DNA of 64,000 nt, from assembly GCA_003999685.1 (NCBI GenBank), contig CP021224.1:992001-1056000 (forward strand), given 5' to 3'. This document shows, piece by piece, positions 37,403-48,317 of the stretch. The notes beneath the pieces are model-generated. The model saw only the letters and a program-made list of their open reading frames with translations, was not told where the DNA came from and ran no database searches. The translations under genes and the position numbers were made by a program. Source of the stretch: Taiwanofungus camphoratus. Lineage: Eukaryota; Basidiomycota; Agaricomycetes; Polyporales; Taiwanofungaceae. The first letter of the stretch is position 1. Every line of letters begins with the position of its first letter.

Positions 37403-39577
37403 TCATCTTGATAGTCCGTCTGGTCCATGCATTGTACCTGGTACATGTACTAGGGTGAAATGGAATGTTAGAATCGATACGATCCAGCGATTTATACTCG
37501 CGCTGGGTGCGATGTCCGGATTTTGCAACATCCCTTTGATATAGCGTGCGTCAACCTCTACTATAAGGTTCCTAACTCCGATTAGGTAGATTCGTAGTAC
37601 GCGAAGTGCTCGAAACAATCCGTAGATCTCTAACTTCGGTTGCGAGAACCTCCGCTCACGATCATTTAGGGTGATGGATCTGAAACGATTGTAGAATCGG
37701 ACTTTAGGGTTGTCCTCATCGCATTGGCAAAGGTGATAGCCAACTGCAATATAGGAGGTGTCAACCGCTAAGATCATGGGCGCACCTGACGAATAGTTAA
37801 TGGATCGGAGAGCTGGAGAGGACAGCAAAGCATCCTTAAGGTCCTCCTGCGCTGCGATTTGCGCTGGACCAAATTCGAAGGGTACTGCCTTTCGCGTTAG
37901 GCGTACTAAGGCATCTGCACGATGTGCAAAGTTTCGGATGAAGATACGGACTACTCCAATGGTTCCTAAAAAGGCTCGAACGTCAGATAGGGTCGCACAA
38001 GGTCCCCAGTTGCGTATGGCTGCAACACGAGACTCGTCCGGTAGGCGACCTTCTAGAGTACACCGATGCCCTACAACGGTGATTTCGCGGGCAATTAGAA
38101 TGCTTTTAACTCCAGAAAAGGTACCTCCTGCATAGCGCATGCGTGTGACTATCCTATTGAGGTTCGTAAAATGTTCCCAAACAAACTTTCGAATGCCTGG
38201 GTTCTCCGAAATAGGTACGAGATCGTACGAACTTTCAGGGCCTTTGACCGGAACATCGTCGATATAGGGAACCGTTAGGTGAGGAATTTTGGGCTGTAGG
38301 ATGTGCGTAACATCATCGTGGAAGATAGGGACCGAGTTGGTCCATCCCATAGGTAGAGTGACCAATCTCATAGCTCCGAAAGGTGTTTGAAATGTCGTAA
38401 GATCGCGCGAAGTCTCCGCTATCAAGCGTTCATTATAGCCTACATATAGATCCAACATAGCACCACAAGGTCGTCCTCCAAACTGTTCTGCGAGGTGTTC
38501 GGGAGTCGGGGGAACGCCTGAGTGTTGAATCGTGACAGCGTTTAGGGGTTCCAGACTATGTACAAGACGTAGGGACTTTCCGTCTTTCTTCACCACACAA
38601 AACCATCGTGAACGATAGGAAGAATTTGAAGGTTCGTAGACCCCCGCTGCGATCTTCTTTTTGATTATTGCGCACACTTCGTTGTAGATTCCGGGTGGGA
38701 TAGGAATGTTCTTTTGTACCCATGGCGTGTGCGGTACTACCGGAAAGTCGATAGGAGGGAAGTACTCCGGCTTGAAGCACCCTCTTTCGGAGTCATTCCA
38801 AGCGAACGCATCAGCATGTAGGGTCATAAAATGATGTAGGAGGTCCCTCTCTGCTGGTTGTAGGAAGTCTCCACTGTGTAACTTGTCCGTGAGATCGTGC
38901 CGTTCTTGCGTATATCGCGAAGTAGATTCGAAAGGTGGTGGAGTCGGTGATAGGGTAGGCATCGTCGCTAAAGGGTCGCCTTTAATTTCACGAATGATTC
39001 GGAATCGTTCGTCCAATGCTCCCAGAATAGGGTGAGTCTTCAGCGCTATGGGCTTGTACTTTTTTTTCGATGCTGCAAATGTAGGAATAGGGGAAGAATC
39101 TGACAACTTAGGAAGGGATACCATCGGATTAGGAGCAAGGGAAGGTCTTCGGGCTGACTTCGTGACCTTCGTAGCGTTCCTGTGACCTGGAATGGGGATA
39201 GAGAATATGTCTTTAGAGGCGGAAAGCGAAAGCATAGGGAGAGAACTCGGATTATCGTGTGAAAAGGAGGGAGCCTCGGGCGGTGTTGCTGCTGCTAGAA
39301 AGCCAGATAGCCACCTAGTATGATCCGCAGGACCTTCCGAGACTTTTGAAGTTTCGCTAAAATAGAGAGACTGCAGATAGCTAGACACAGAGTTAGAGAC
39401 TGATAGATAGAGCGCAGGAACAGAATTGTTATCTGCTGTATTTACAGTGGCGAAAGACATGATTTTAGGGATATCAGATTCATACTCAACGACCAGGGCG
39501 ACCTCTCCTTGATTTCTCAAATCCTCGAAATCTAAAAACCCGATCGCAAATGATTCGAAGAGTTCGCGTGGGGGCAA
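37403..39577 (-). CDS. Element B reverse transcriptase and RNase H (fossil)
   Basis: Gypsy-type reverse transcriptase with RSRWFCVVKKDGKSLRLVHS, MRLVTLPMGWTNSVPIFHDD and the active-site strand TVPYIDDVPVKGP. The tether and RNase H follow (PMILAVDTSYIAVGYHLCQC, RRFSQPKLEIYGLFRALRVL). The N-terminal 200 residues are a Ser/Pro-rich linker. It copies the element RNA into DNA in the particle. Confidence 0.8.
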   Translation of the reverse strand: MPPRELFESFAIGFLDFEDLRNQGEVALVVEYESDIPKIMSFATVNTADNNSVPALYLSVSNSVSSYLQSLYFSETSKVSEGPADHTRWLSGFLAAATPPEAPSFSHDNPSSLPMLSLSASKDIFSIPIPGHRNATKVTKSARRPSLAPNPMVSLPKLSDSSPIPTFAASKKKYKPIALKTHPILGALDERFRIIREIKGDPLATMPTLSPTPPPFESTSRYTQERHDLTDKLHSGDFLQPAERDLLHHFMTLHADAFAWNDSERGCFKPEYFPPIDFPVVPHTPWVQKNIPIPPGIYNEVCAIIKKKIAAGVYEPSNSSYRSRWFCVVKKDGKSLRLVHSLEPLNAVTIQHSGVPPTPEHLAEQFGGRPCGAMLDLYVGYNERLIAETSRDLTTFQTPFGAMRLVTLPMGWTNSVPIFHDDVTHILQPKIPHLTVPYIDDVPVKGPESSYDLVPISENPGIRKFVWEHFTNLNRIVTRMRYAGGTFSGVKSILIAREITVVGHRCTLEGRLPDESRVAAIRNWGPCATLSDVRAFLGTIGVVRIFIRNFAHRADALVRLTRKAVPFEFGPAQIAAQEDLKDALLSSPALRSINYSSGAPMILAVDTSYIAVGYHLCQCDEDNPKVRFYNRFRSITLNDRERRFSQPKLEIYGLFRALRVLRIYLIGVRNLIVEVDARYIKGMLQNPDIAPSASINRWIVSILTFHFTLVHVPGTMHGPDGLSR

Positions 39578-40380
39578 CTATGATGATGGGCTGGTAAGAA
39601 CTTTTGACGTCCTCTAGGCATCGTAGGGATGGTCGCGACTTCGCTCGTGTTCGGGCATACGATCGTGATGGTCTGCTCCTCGTTTCCGAAGTTCTTAACC
39701 ACACTCTCAGTTACCACATCGAAGGGACGGCCTAGAAGGATATCATAGGAGGGATTGCGTATGACGTGCATCTGTAGGTACAACACGATGTCGCCTACTT
39801 GGAACGAGACATTTCGAACCAGTTCTAAGGAACGGTCAATACTGCCATTAGCAGACTGCATATTTAGCTGCACGGAAGGGTCGTAGATTAGTCCTAAGGC
39901 ATGACAGACTTGCTCTGACATCGCAACCACTTGTGACCCAGGGTCCACGATGCATTCGATTCGCTCTTTGTTGTCGATTAGGGCTTCGATAGAACGGATA
40001 GAGTTCGAGTCGCGGGCTACTATAATTTCGGAGGGTTCTTCCTTTCCGGGTACGTGTCGTAAGTACGTTTCGTAGGGGTCTGGAATTATGGTCGAACCAG
40101 GGACAAGGGGTTCACCGTGGCACGATAGTTCGGAGGTTGCTAGCGTCGTTTTAGAAGCGAGATCGTCTGAGAGTTCCGTAATTTGAGCCATATGAGTAGC
40201 CTTAGGATCCATAGGCACACGTTTAGGGGTGATAGCTTCGCGATATCGCGCACGAACATCCGGGGATATAGATAGTAGCTCCTCGGGCGTTAGTGTAACC
40301 ACGGGTGTTCTCATAGATCGCGTGAATATTTCCTCTGTAAGCTTCTCCTGATGAACCGGTGTGATCGTCTTATAGGCCAT
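39532..40380 (-). CDS. Element B aspartic protease region (fossil)
   Basis: A retropepsin-like segment with IECIVDPGSQVVAMSEQVCH, where the catalytic DPGS takes the place of the usual D-S/T-G, and a second strand YDILLGRPFDVV. Element A has the same motif (IECIVDPGSQIVAMSEEVC), so the variant is shared by this lineage. Confidence 0.7.
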   Translation of the reverse strand: MAYKTITPVHQEKLTEEIFTRSMRTPVVTLTPEELLSISPDVRARYREAITPKRVPMDPKATHMAQITELSDDLASKTTLATSELSCHGEPLVPGSTIIPDPYETYLRHVPGKEEPSEIIVARDSNSIRSIEALIDNKERIECIVDPGSQVVAMSEQVCHALGLIYDPSVQLNMQSANGSIDRSLELVRNVSFQVGDIVLYLQMHVIRNPSYDILLGRPFDVVTESVVKNFGNEEQTITIVCPNTSEVATIPTMPRGRQKFLPAHHHSCPHANSSNHLRSGF

Positions 40381-40629
40381 GTCCTTGCCTTTGTCTGCTG
40401 TAGGCTTCGGAGCTGCTGCGAAATTTCGAAGATTCGGAGGTGCGTAAGTAGCATCTCGAGCATTAGCGAAAGGATGTACTGGTGGAGCGGGCAGTGGAAT
40501 GGCTGCCTGTGATGCTGGTTGGGCTGGTACGTTAGGTGTAGACGAGACATGCTCCGATGAGTTCGTGTGTGGGTTGGACGCATTCGCAGGCTTCGGAGGT
40601 GAAGGCGCTGAATTAGAAGGATAATTGGA

Positions 40630-42465
40630 TCACCTTAGAATGGTAGGAGGGGTCTGGTTCTGCGCCTCCGCCACTGGGGCATCTTGGTTAGCAGGGGGAT
40701 CCACTACTGGATGCTGAGCGCGTCCTATCGGAGGTGCGTTGGCTAAGGGTGGGTTTCTAGGATCAGACTGCACGTTAGGAGCACCCTGCCTTCTGCGCTG
40801 GGGTACTTCCACACCATCGAAGACTTCGCGACGTCTCCGAAGTTGGTAAATCTCGTGTTCTAAAGCGGCTATACGATCCTCGGCGGATAGTGAGAATGCG
40901 GGCACATTTAGGCGATTGTCGATTTCGAATAGGAGCTGTGGGGAGGAATTCGTGCCATTTCGTCGATGGTATTCATAAAGCCTATCGCGAATCGTACGTC
41001 CTGGGATCGTTCTGGGTACGAAATTTCCATTTGGCAGTACTATCTTTCCATCTGGGTTGCGCTTGCACTTGCCATCCTTGATGTCTTGCTCAATGTGCTT
41101 GCAACACCTAGTGCAGCAGTCCAAGTCCCCGCAATAGTGACAGTACTGGCCTTCCACATGAGTGTGCTCGCCGCGCGAGCTGTCCAATCAAGGGGGTCGC
41201 TGGTTCGCAAGAACAGGAGCTAGCGCACTGGTTACGGACTTCATGAGGATCTCTGCGAACGTCTGTAGATCCTCTATCTTTAGTGATGAGCCCCCCACGG
41301 GCACGGCAGTGGTCGAAGCAGTTACAGTCGTAGCAGAGGTAAGAGTCGTAGAAGTACCAAGGAGTACGAACTTTGCTGCGCTATGTAGCTGGTCCAAGGT
41401 GTAGGGATCATCGGGTAAGTGATCAGGGAACTTTAGCTGTAACCTAGTAGACACGCGAGCCCATAGCGAAGGCTGGAAGGCCCTCGCGAAAGCACGGCTT
41501 TGCTCAATAGTAGACAACCTATTTTTCAAAATTAGGTACTTCGTGATGGCATAAAACTCACGATAGAAGCTTCCTAAGTCTGCCGCATTGTTGATTCCAA
41601 TTCTAGCACGTTCTCCTATCAACTGATCCAAGTCGGACATAGACCACATTCTATCATCCTCTGTGCCTGGGTAGAGGCTTCTAATCTCCTTCTTGAAGTC
41701 TTCGTAGGTCTTCGTGACATCGGAACACTCAGGGAGGGACTCCCATAGGTCCGAAACATCGATAGGAGGGTAGCGAGTAGTCCAGTGTTTCTTCGTCGCC
41801 TCATCCGCTATCTGGCAGCGGACAAAAAGCGACTCTAAGTCCTGGAAATACCTTTGGATGGTCCTAGGCTGGTCAGGATCGAAGGTGGGGGATGTACGAT
41901 CTCCTCGAGGTGGCATGAGTGGAGGTGCGTTCATGGTTGACACAGAAATAGGATATAGGGGATTAGCTAAAATGGGTGCAGTCAAAGATGGGTTCGATGC
42001 TGAGTTGATGCTAGCTGAAGAGGATGGGGTCGTAGAAGCGTCGGAAAGAGTAATAGAAGGAATCGGAGGGGAACGCGAAGCTGATGGGAGCGTAGAGGAT
42101 AGCTGAGGGGATTCCGGTAAATGGACTAAGATAGGGTCAGACGCTGAAGAAGGACCGCTTTCTTTGGAGGTGTTAGGAAGCTCAGGGGACGTGGACTGAG
42201 GTTCGAAGTCCTCAATTGGTGAGTCTTCGGACGTGGTAAGCATGTCTAGAGACCCTTCGAAAAGAGCCTCGAAGTCGGGGGTCGATTCGGAAGATTTGAG
42301 TGTAGAAATGATATCGGAGGGGATAGTCGTAGATGTTCGCGAAGAGGTGCTTCGTGGAAGGCCTGCTTGAGTATAGTAACGATAGCCGACCTGAAAGAAC
42401 TCGGATAGTAACTGATCGCTGTTTCTCGGAGAGGACTGGTTAGACGTAGGATGATCTGAAGGCAA
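40630..42465 (-). CDS. Element B gag and zinc knuckle (fossil)
   Basis: A Ser/Thr/Pro-rich N-terminal part, then a capsid-like helical region (RTIQRYFQDLESLFVRCQIA, SLYPGTEDDRMWSMSDLDQL, RSRAFARAFQPSLWARV-type segment) and a Cys/His-rich nucleocapsid segment (CHYCGDLDCCTRCCKH). It is parallel to the corresponding part of element A. Confidence 0.75.
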
Positions 42466-42505
42466 TGAAATCTTGACTGCTCCCCCTCGCGGTGGGCTCC
42501 AGAAA

Positions 42506-44104
42506 TGATACGACCTAGGGGACCCTGGTACCTAGGTAGTGCTCCGCAACGTGGCTGTGGGGTAACTGTGAGGGTGTGCGGGTAGGAGCTACAACCTGTA
42601 TGATACCGGGAAACCTGTATGTCTTGTTTTTGTAAGTGGGGGAGTAAGGGGTCAAGGGTCCTGCACAACAGGATCTTGTTCCTAAGTGCTATACTATCCC
42701 TAAGGCCTTGCGAGGCCCTCCGAAGTACGCAGAGTTCTTCGAGATTCTGCAAAGTCCTTCGAAGTTTTAGCTAAATCGCACGAGCTGACTTCGTAGGTGC
42801 TGCGAAGTCCTTTTAGCTAGAGTTAGCTAAAGGGCGTAAGGCTTAGAGGTTTGTTAGAGCGAGGTGGGTGAGGTTTGGCTAGCGTAGGAGACCTGTAGGA
42901 GAGGTCAGAGAGTTCGAGGGCGTAGGGAGATGTACTATAGCCTGAAACTAAGGCTATGGGAGAGTCGTAGGGCTATTCGTAGGACGTAGGGATGACACAA
43001 CGTGAGCCTAAGGGTATAACTAAGGCGGAGGCCCACCGGATAGGTGCTATAAGAGGTGCTGAAGGGCGTGAAGTCACGGCGACTTCGTAGATCGTAGTGC
43101 GTAGTTCGGGAAGCGTAGACGTGGTTCGTAGATATATCGCGAGCGCAGACGTAGTTCAAAGGTACTGAAACGGAGCTGGGGTGGAGACTTGGGGACCTTA
43201 GGACCGTTCCTAAGGTTGTACTCGCAGCACTTTCCTGAGATCGGAGCTACAGGGGAACTAGTATTCCAACGAGAGAAGCGTGCACTGAGGGGTCTCTCTC
43301 TTACATAGTAAACTACCTCTGACTAAATAGGGGAACGTGAGGTGAACTAATCTTGCGCGAAGCAATCCTTACGAGTCCGAAATGTGTACTAAAGCGCATG
43401 GACTCCGAAGTGAACACGAGGAGGATAGGAACTAATTAGGAACTGAAACAGGGGAACTACGTACGGTAGAAAGGTGATCAAGTTCATTCACGAGGGCGGG
43501 ATGACTATCCGAGAGCAGCCATGCGCCGTGATCACCTATCTTAGTGGGCTAAGAGCGCACGAAGTTCTTAGCAGCGGGACTTGGCCTAATCAGGGCAGGA
43601 GGTGTCCTAACTGGGTGGAGGGTCATATGGGTACGCCCTAGGATGACCTTATGGCATAGGATCGAGACCCATGGGGGTGCACAAGGCTTCCTAAGTCCAA
43701 CTTCCGGAACTTCGGACCGTTTCGGAGCCTATCGGAGGTAGCTGCAATCACAAGAGCTAGGAGAGACTTAGCTAAGACTTCTTAGCTAAGCCCGGGATGA
43801 GTGACGTAGTAGATAGGACCTAGATCCAATGGAACAGTATGGGAGGACCGGCAGTGTCCGATAATGGACTTAGCAGGAGTTAGGGACTTCGCGTCTAGCA
43901 TTCGAAATCTCGTAGCACCTCGTGTGACTTCGCCAGACTTCGTAGGGTGTTAGGAGGGTTTAGGAAGGAGAGGGGGTGTTAGGAATATTATAGGAACCTA
44001 TCCCTCCTGTCGTAGGCTGTAAGAGAGTCTTAGAGTGGTCAGTTGGGGGATTAGAAAGCTCCTAAAATCGCGATTCGGGGCCCAGGAGGCTACGGGACTC
44101 ATCA
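42506..44104 (-). repeat. LTR of Gypsy element B, 5' copy
   Basis: 1599 bp, partner of 32036-33643. The primer-binding site (42483-42501) lies four bases inside it, which makes this the 5' LTR of a minus-strand element. Confidence 0.9.
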
Positions 44105-47100
44105 ACGGCCAGTAGGTTCGAAGGGTGGGGGGTCAGCTGAGAGTACTGGCATAATGGATAGGGGGTCGCCCTTGATATCTCGAATTATTCGAAACTGCTT
44201 GGGGACCGCTCCTAGAACGGGATGAGTCTTGAGTGCAACTGGCTTGTACTTCTTCTTAGTAGCTGCGTAGGTTTCGTAAGTCGACGTAGAAGATGTCAGA
44301 TGAATGGAATTAAGAAGCTGAGAGGTCGAAGCGCAATTCGAAGAGTTCGAAGAGGACAGATTAGGCAGCGAAGCAAAAGGGGCTGAAAATAGAAGTGTCG
44401 AAGCCCACGTCGAAGCGTTCGATGTGGCCATACTGGATGCTTTTGTGTCTGTGGTGTAGAGAGACTGCAAATGCAAGGAGACTGAAGAACAAGCAGAAAG
44501 ATAAAGAGACTGGACTGCGCCGGAGATCGAAGAATTTATCGGAGCGACGAAAGAAATACTTGGCTTTGTCCCATCGTAGTCGATGACTAGGGCTGCTTCT
44601 CCTTGACGATGGGGTATCAAATCCTTGAAGCGTGAAAACCCGCATGCGGACAGCTTCTATGATTATGCGGTCGAAAGTGTGGTTTTCCGCGTGGATACGT
44701 AGGAATTGTGAGGGTTTCACCGGAGTTGGGACATACTATCGTGATGGTTTGTTCTTCGTTCGCGAAGTTCTTTACGATGCTTTGCGTAAGGACGTTGAAG
44801 GGTCATCCGAGAAGAATGTCGTATGCTGCGTTTCGAATGACGTGAGCCTGAAGATATAACACTACCTCACCAATTTGGAAGGGTACATTGCGTACGAGCC
44901 CTAGAGATCGGTCTACTTCACCGTTGGCGGACTGCATGTTTAACTGTATCGTAGGGTCGAAGAGAAGCTTCAGGCCTAAACAGACTTCCTCCGACATTGC
45001 TACGATTTGTGAGCCTGGATCTACGATGCATTCGATCTGCTCTTTATTGTCGACGAGCGCGTAGATCGAATGGATAGCGTTCGAGTCGCGGGCAACCATG
45101 AGATCGGCGGGATGTTCGCCATGTGGGACGTGCTTGAGATAAGTTTTGTAGGGATCGGGGACGATAGTAGCTCCTGGCTGTAGTGCTGCACCTGAGCAAG
45201 ATAGCTGGTGTACCTCTTTTGCTTCGTCTTCGTCGGTAATCTCTACGATGTGTGCCGCATTGACGGGTTCCGCTGATACTCGCTTGGGTGTAACTGCTTC
45301 TCGATACCTATTGCGTACATTGGGCGAGATTGAAAGGAGTTCTTCTGACGTCAGCGTGACGAGAGGAGCTCTCATTGAGTGTGCAAAGATGTCGTCGGCT
45401 AGCTTGGGCTGATGGATGGGAACTATGGTCTTGTAAGCTGGGTCCTTGCCCTTATCGTTCGAAGGCTTAGGCGGCGTAGCGAAGTTTCGAAGGTTCGGCG
45501 GAGCGTAGGTCGCGTCTCGAGCATTTGCAAAGGGATGGACTGGGGGCGCTGATGGAGTAGATACGGTAGCGGGCTGTATCGAGGGTACGGACAGCGGGGG
45601 AACTATAGCTGCGGGGATCGTCGAAGGTACAGAGGTACTCGTCGAAGGTTTAGCTGGGGTTGCTGGGACTGGGACTTCGGTAGGAGCAGCTGACTTGACT
45701 GTGTCAGGCGCTGGATTGTTGGTACTGCGTGAGATGGGGGTCGTATCAGAAACTTCTGTGGTCTGCGGCGCTGTCGTAGTAGGTTTCTTGCGCTGTAAAA
45801 TCTCGACACCGTCGAAGACCTCCCTACGTTTTCGAAGCTGTAGGAGCTCTCTTTCGAGGGCTTCGATTCTTCCTTCCGTGTTGAGCGTGAAGGTCTGGAC
45901 GCCGGCTTGTTCGTTGATGCCGTAGAGCAGGCCAGGTGCTGCTGGCGCGTTGCGGCGAATCCACTTGTAGAGGCGGTCGCGGATCGTAATGCCAGGGATA
46001 CTACGCGGGATGAATAGACCATTTGGGAGTATGACCTTTCCTTCGGTGTTACGCTTGCATTTCCCGGCGGCTATGTCTGCTTCTACATGCGGGCAGCTTC
46101 GAATACTATGGTTCTGGTCACCGCAAAAGTGGCAGGTTTGTTCTGTACTACCTTGGGTTGACGGGAGCCTAGCGGCTACGTTCGATTTGTTACTACTGGG
46201 CTGAATAAGGGTGGCGATGGTCTTCGATAGGCTCTCGATGATCGTCGAGATGTCTTCGGTCTTAATCATGCCGGGTGGGGTAGTTGTTGAAGTTGTTGTC
46301 TGCGGTGCTGCGACTGTTGGCGTACTCGAAGTACCGTGAAGAATGAACGTGGCCGCTGCGTGAATATCGGAAAGTGGATAGGGGTCATCGGGATAGTGGT
46401 CAGGATGTTTCAGGTGAAGTCGGGCCTCGAGTCGCGCGAGTAGAGAAGGCTGGAAGCCTCGTAGGAACGCTCGACTCTGTTCGATGTCGGAGAGTCGTTG
46501 TTGCGTGATTAGGTGCTTCGTAATAGATACGAAGTCACGGTAGTAGCTTCCGAGGTCTGCGGCGTTGTGGATTCCAATGCGTGCGCGCTCCCCAATCAAC
46601 TGGTCCATGTCTGCAAGGGACCATTTCCTGGTGTCATCGGTACCTGGGTAGAGTGCTAGGATGTCGGCTTTCCACTGTGTGTATGTCTTGGTCTGATCAG
46701 AAAAGGATTCGAGGGTTTCCCATAGGTCTGTGACGTCGATCGAGGGATAACGAATGGCCCATGACTTCTTTTCTGCGTCATCGACTATTCTGCACTGGGT
46801 GAATAAGACTTCGATGTCTTGAAAGTAACGTCGAAGCGATCGGACTTCTGTCGGGTCGAAGATGGGGGCTGTCGAATGGCCTCGAGGGGGCATAAATGGC
46901 GTAGGTGCCGCGTTCTGATTCATTGTAGGTTTAGAGGGATTGATGGTGGCTGTTGTGGGGTGATTCGAAGAACTGGGAAGAATGTACGGAGTAACTGTCT
47001 GCTGGGACGAGGGTAGAGTCGTAGTAATGGGGATAGCGGTATGCGATGTTGATTCTACTGGGTCCTCTGGCTCAGGTGATGAACCGGTCTGTTCGTAGGG

Positions 47101-47340
47101 ATCGGGGGATGAGAGGTTGACTTCTGGCGTAGATAGCCCTAGAAGCTCGGGAGACGAAGTACGTTCATCGGAGGTTGAAGGAAACTCTAGCTCGTGATCT
47201 ACGAGGTCTTCTTCCTCGTGGTCGAAGGTGTCAGGAGTTGTGGAAAGGGTGGTAGAACTGTTGTTGAGGTTTTCGCTTGCGCTACGACTGGCAGCCTCAC
47301 GCGCTTGTGAGCGGGTGAATACTGGAGACGTCTTCGGCAA
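44105..47340 (-). CDS. Element A gag, protease and start of pol (fossil)
   Basis: Gag begins MPKTSPVFTRSQAREAASRS. The capsid-like region (LRRYFQDIEVLFTQCRIVDD, LYPGTDDTRKWSLADMDQLI) is followed by a zinc knuckle (CHFCGDQNHSIRSCPH), a protease (IECIVDPGSQIVAMSEEVC, AAYDILLG) and the linker leading towards RT (KTHPVLGAVPKQFRIIRDIK). It aligns throughout with element B but differs at many residues, so A and B are related families rather than copies of one. Confidence 0.75.
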
Positions 47341-47394
47341 ATCTGAAAGCGGCGGATTCCTTGCCTGAAATCCCCTCGCGGTGGGCTCCAGAAA

Positions 47395-48317
47395 TGATGT
47401 GCACTACAGCACTCCAACCCCTACTGGGTACGACCTAGAGAAGCTGGAAGGCTATAGAACTTAGTGTGGAGGGGAGAGTCAGCAGCAAAGGGTTCCCGAT
47501 CTCAAATGGGTCAAGAGACGTCTACGAAGGTCTTCGACGACCCTCTACGTGTGTCGCGACTGCTCGACGTAGCTTCGATGCGCTACTATGCTGTACTATA
47601 CTAGGGAGGGGCTTAAACGTGAGAACTTAGCTGATATACAACCCTTCAATGTGGCTCGAAGGCGGGCGTAAGACTGAACGCAACTTCTTCGACGGATGTC
47701 GAAGACTGACGAGACGCAAGCCTTCAAGATACTGTAGAAGGCAGATAGTAGACGCAACTCTTCGAACGTAATCGAAGACGGAAGGACGCAGTAGAACGCA
47801 GTAGGTGGCTAAATCGAAGGTGCTCTTCTTGAGCTCTGCAGGATAGGGGAAAACTTCTCTCTTGTTCCGAGACACCATACATCGCATTTATACTACTGTA
47901 CTATAATGTAAGGCGCATCGGGAGTGGCATAGTACGAGTGGCATTCTGACTTCTTGCGTACTACGAATTATGGAGTGGCATGAAATATACTAAGACAAGA
48001 CCTGGGGCCGTAGCGTTATCGAGTACATCGAGTGGCGCATCGTAGCAAATCGAGCGATATCGGAGTGGCGAGACCGGTCACGTGTGAGGACATTGAGTGG
48101 CAACTGCGTGTGGCGTATTGTGCGTAGAGGGACCGGTACACCGGAACATCGGACTGGAACTGGCGGAGTGGCGGTGGCGTGATTCGAGGCTATCGGAGAG
48201 TCCCGCGGTGGCTTTTCGGGCTGTATCGGACATGTCGAGTGGCGTCGAAGCCATGACTAAGGTCCTAGGGTCGAGTGAGGGCGCTTCGCGGGGCCTAGAA
48301 GGGCCTGGCGCCTATCA
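47395..48317 (-). repeat. LTR of Gypsy element A, 5' copy
   Basis: 923 bp, TGATGTGCAC to GCGCCTATCA, nearly identical to 30718-31643. The primer-binding site (47372-47390) is next to it, and CCGC of the target duplication follows. Confidence 0.9.

Larger units (their letters stand above)
32036..44104 (-). mobile_element. Ty3/Gypsy LTR retrotransposon B with antisense gene
   Basis: A 12.1 kb minus-strand Gypsy element lying inside element A. Order in its own sense: 5' LTR 42506-44104; primer-binding site 42483-42501 (identical to that of A); gag and zinc knuckle 42465-40630; protease 40380-39532; RT and RNase H 39577-37403; integrase 37339-35723; then, on the other strand, a spliced antisense gene 33811-35188; polypurine tract; 3' LTR 32036-33643. 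All expected domains are present. The coding blocks are long but not continuous, with perhaps three or four breaks. LTR divergence of roughly 1.4 percent points to a fairly young element. The five bases on either side (TACGT, ACGGC) do not match, so no target duplication is seen. Confidence 0.85.
30718..48317 (-). mobile_element. Ty3/Gypsy LTR retrotransposon A, incomplete, carrying element B inside
   Basis: An LTR element on the minus strand. Its 5' LTR is 47395-48317 and 3' LTR 30718-31643. A primer-binding site (TGGAGCCCACCGCGAGGGG, 47372-47390) lies four bases inside the 5' LTR, and a polypurine tract lies next to the 3' LTR. Parts of A that are present: gag, zinc knuckle and aspartic protease, the segment leading to reverse transcriptase, and near the 3' LTR the first exon of an oppositely oriented gene. 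Element B (32036-44104) occupies the rest. A is incomplete and has no visible RT, RNase H or integrase of its own. The close LTRs and the matching 4-5 bp duplication in the LINE indicate a recent insertion. Confidence 0.85.
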
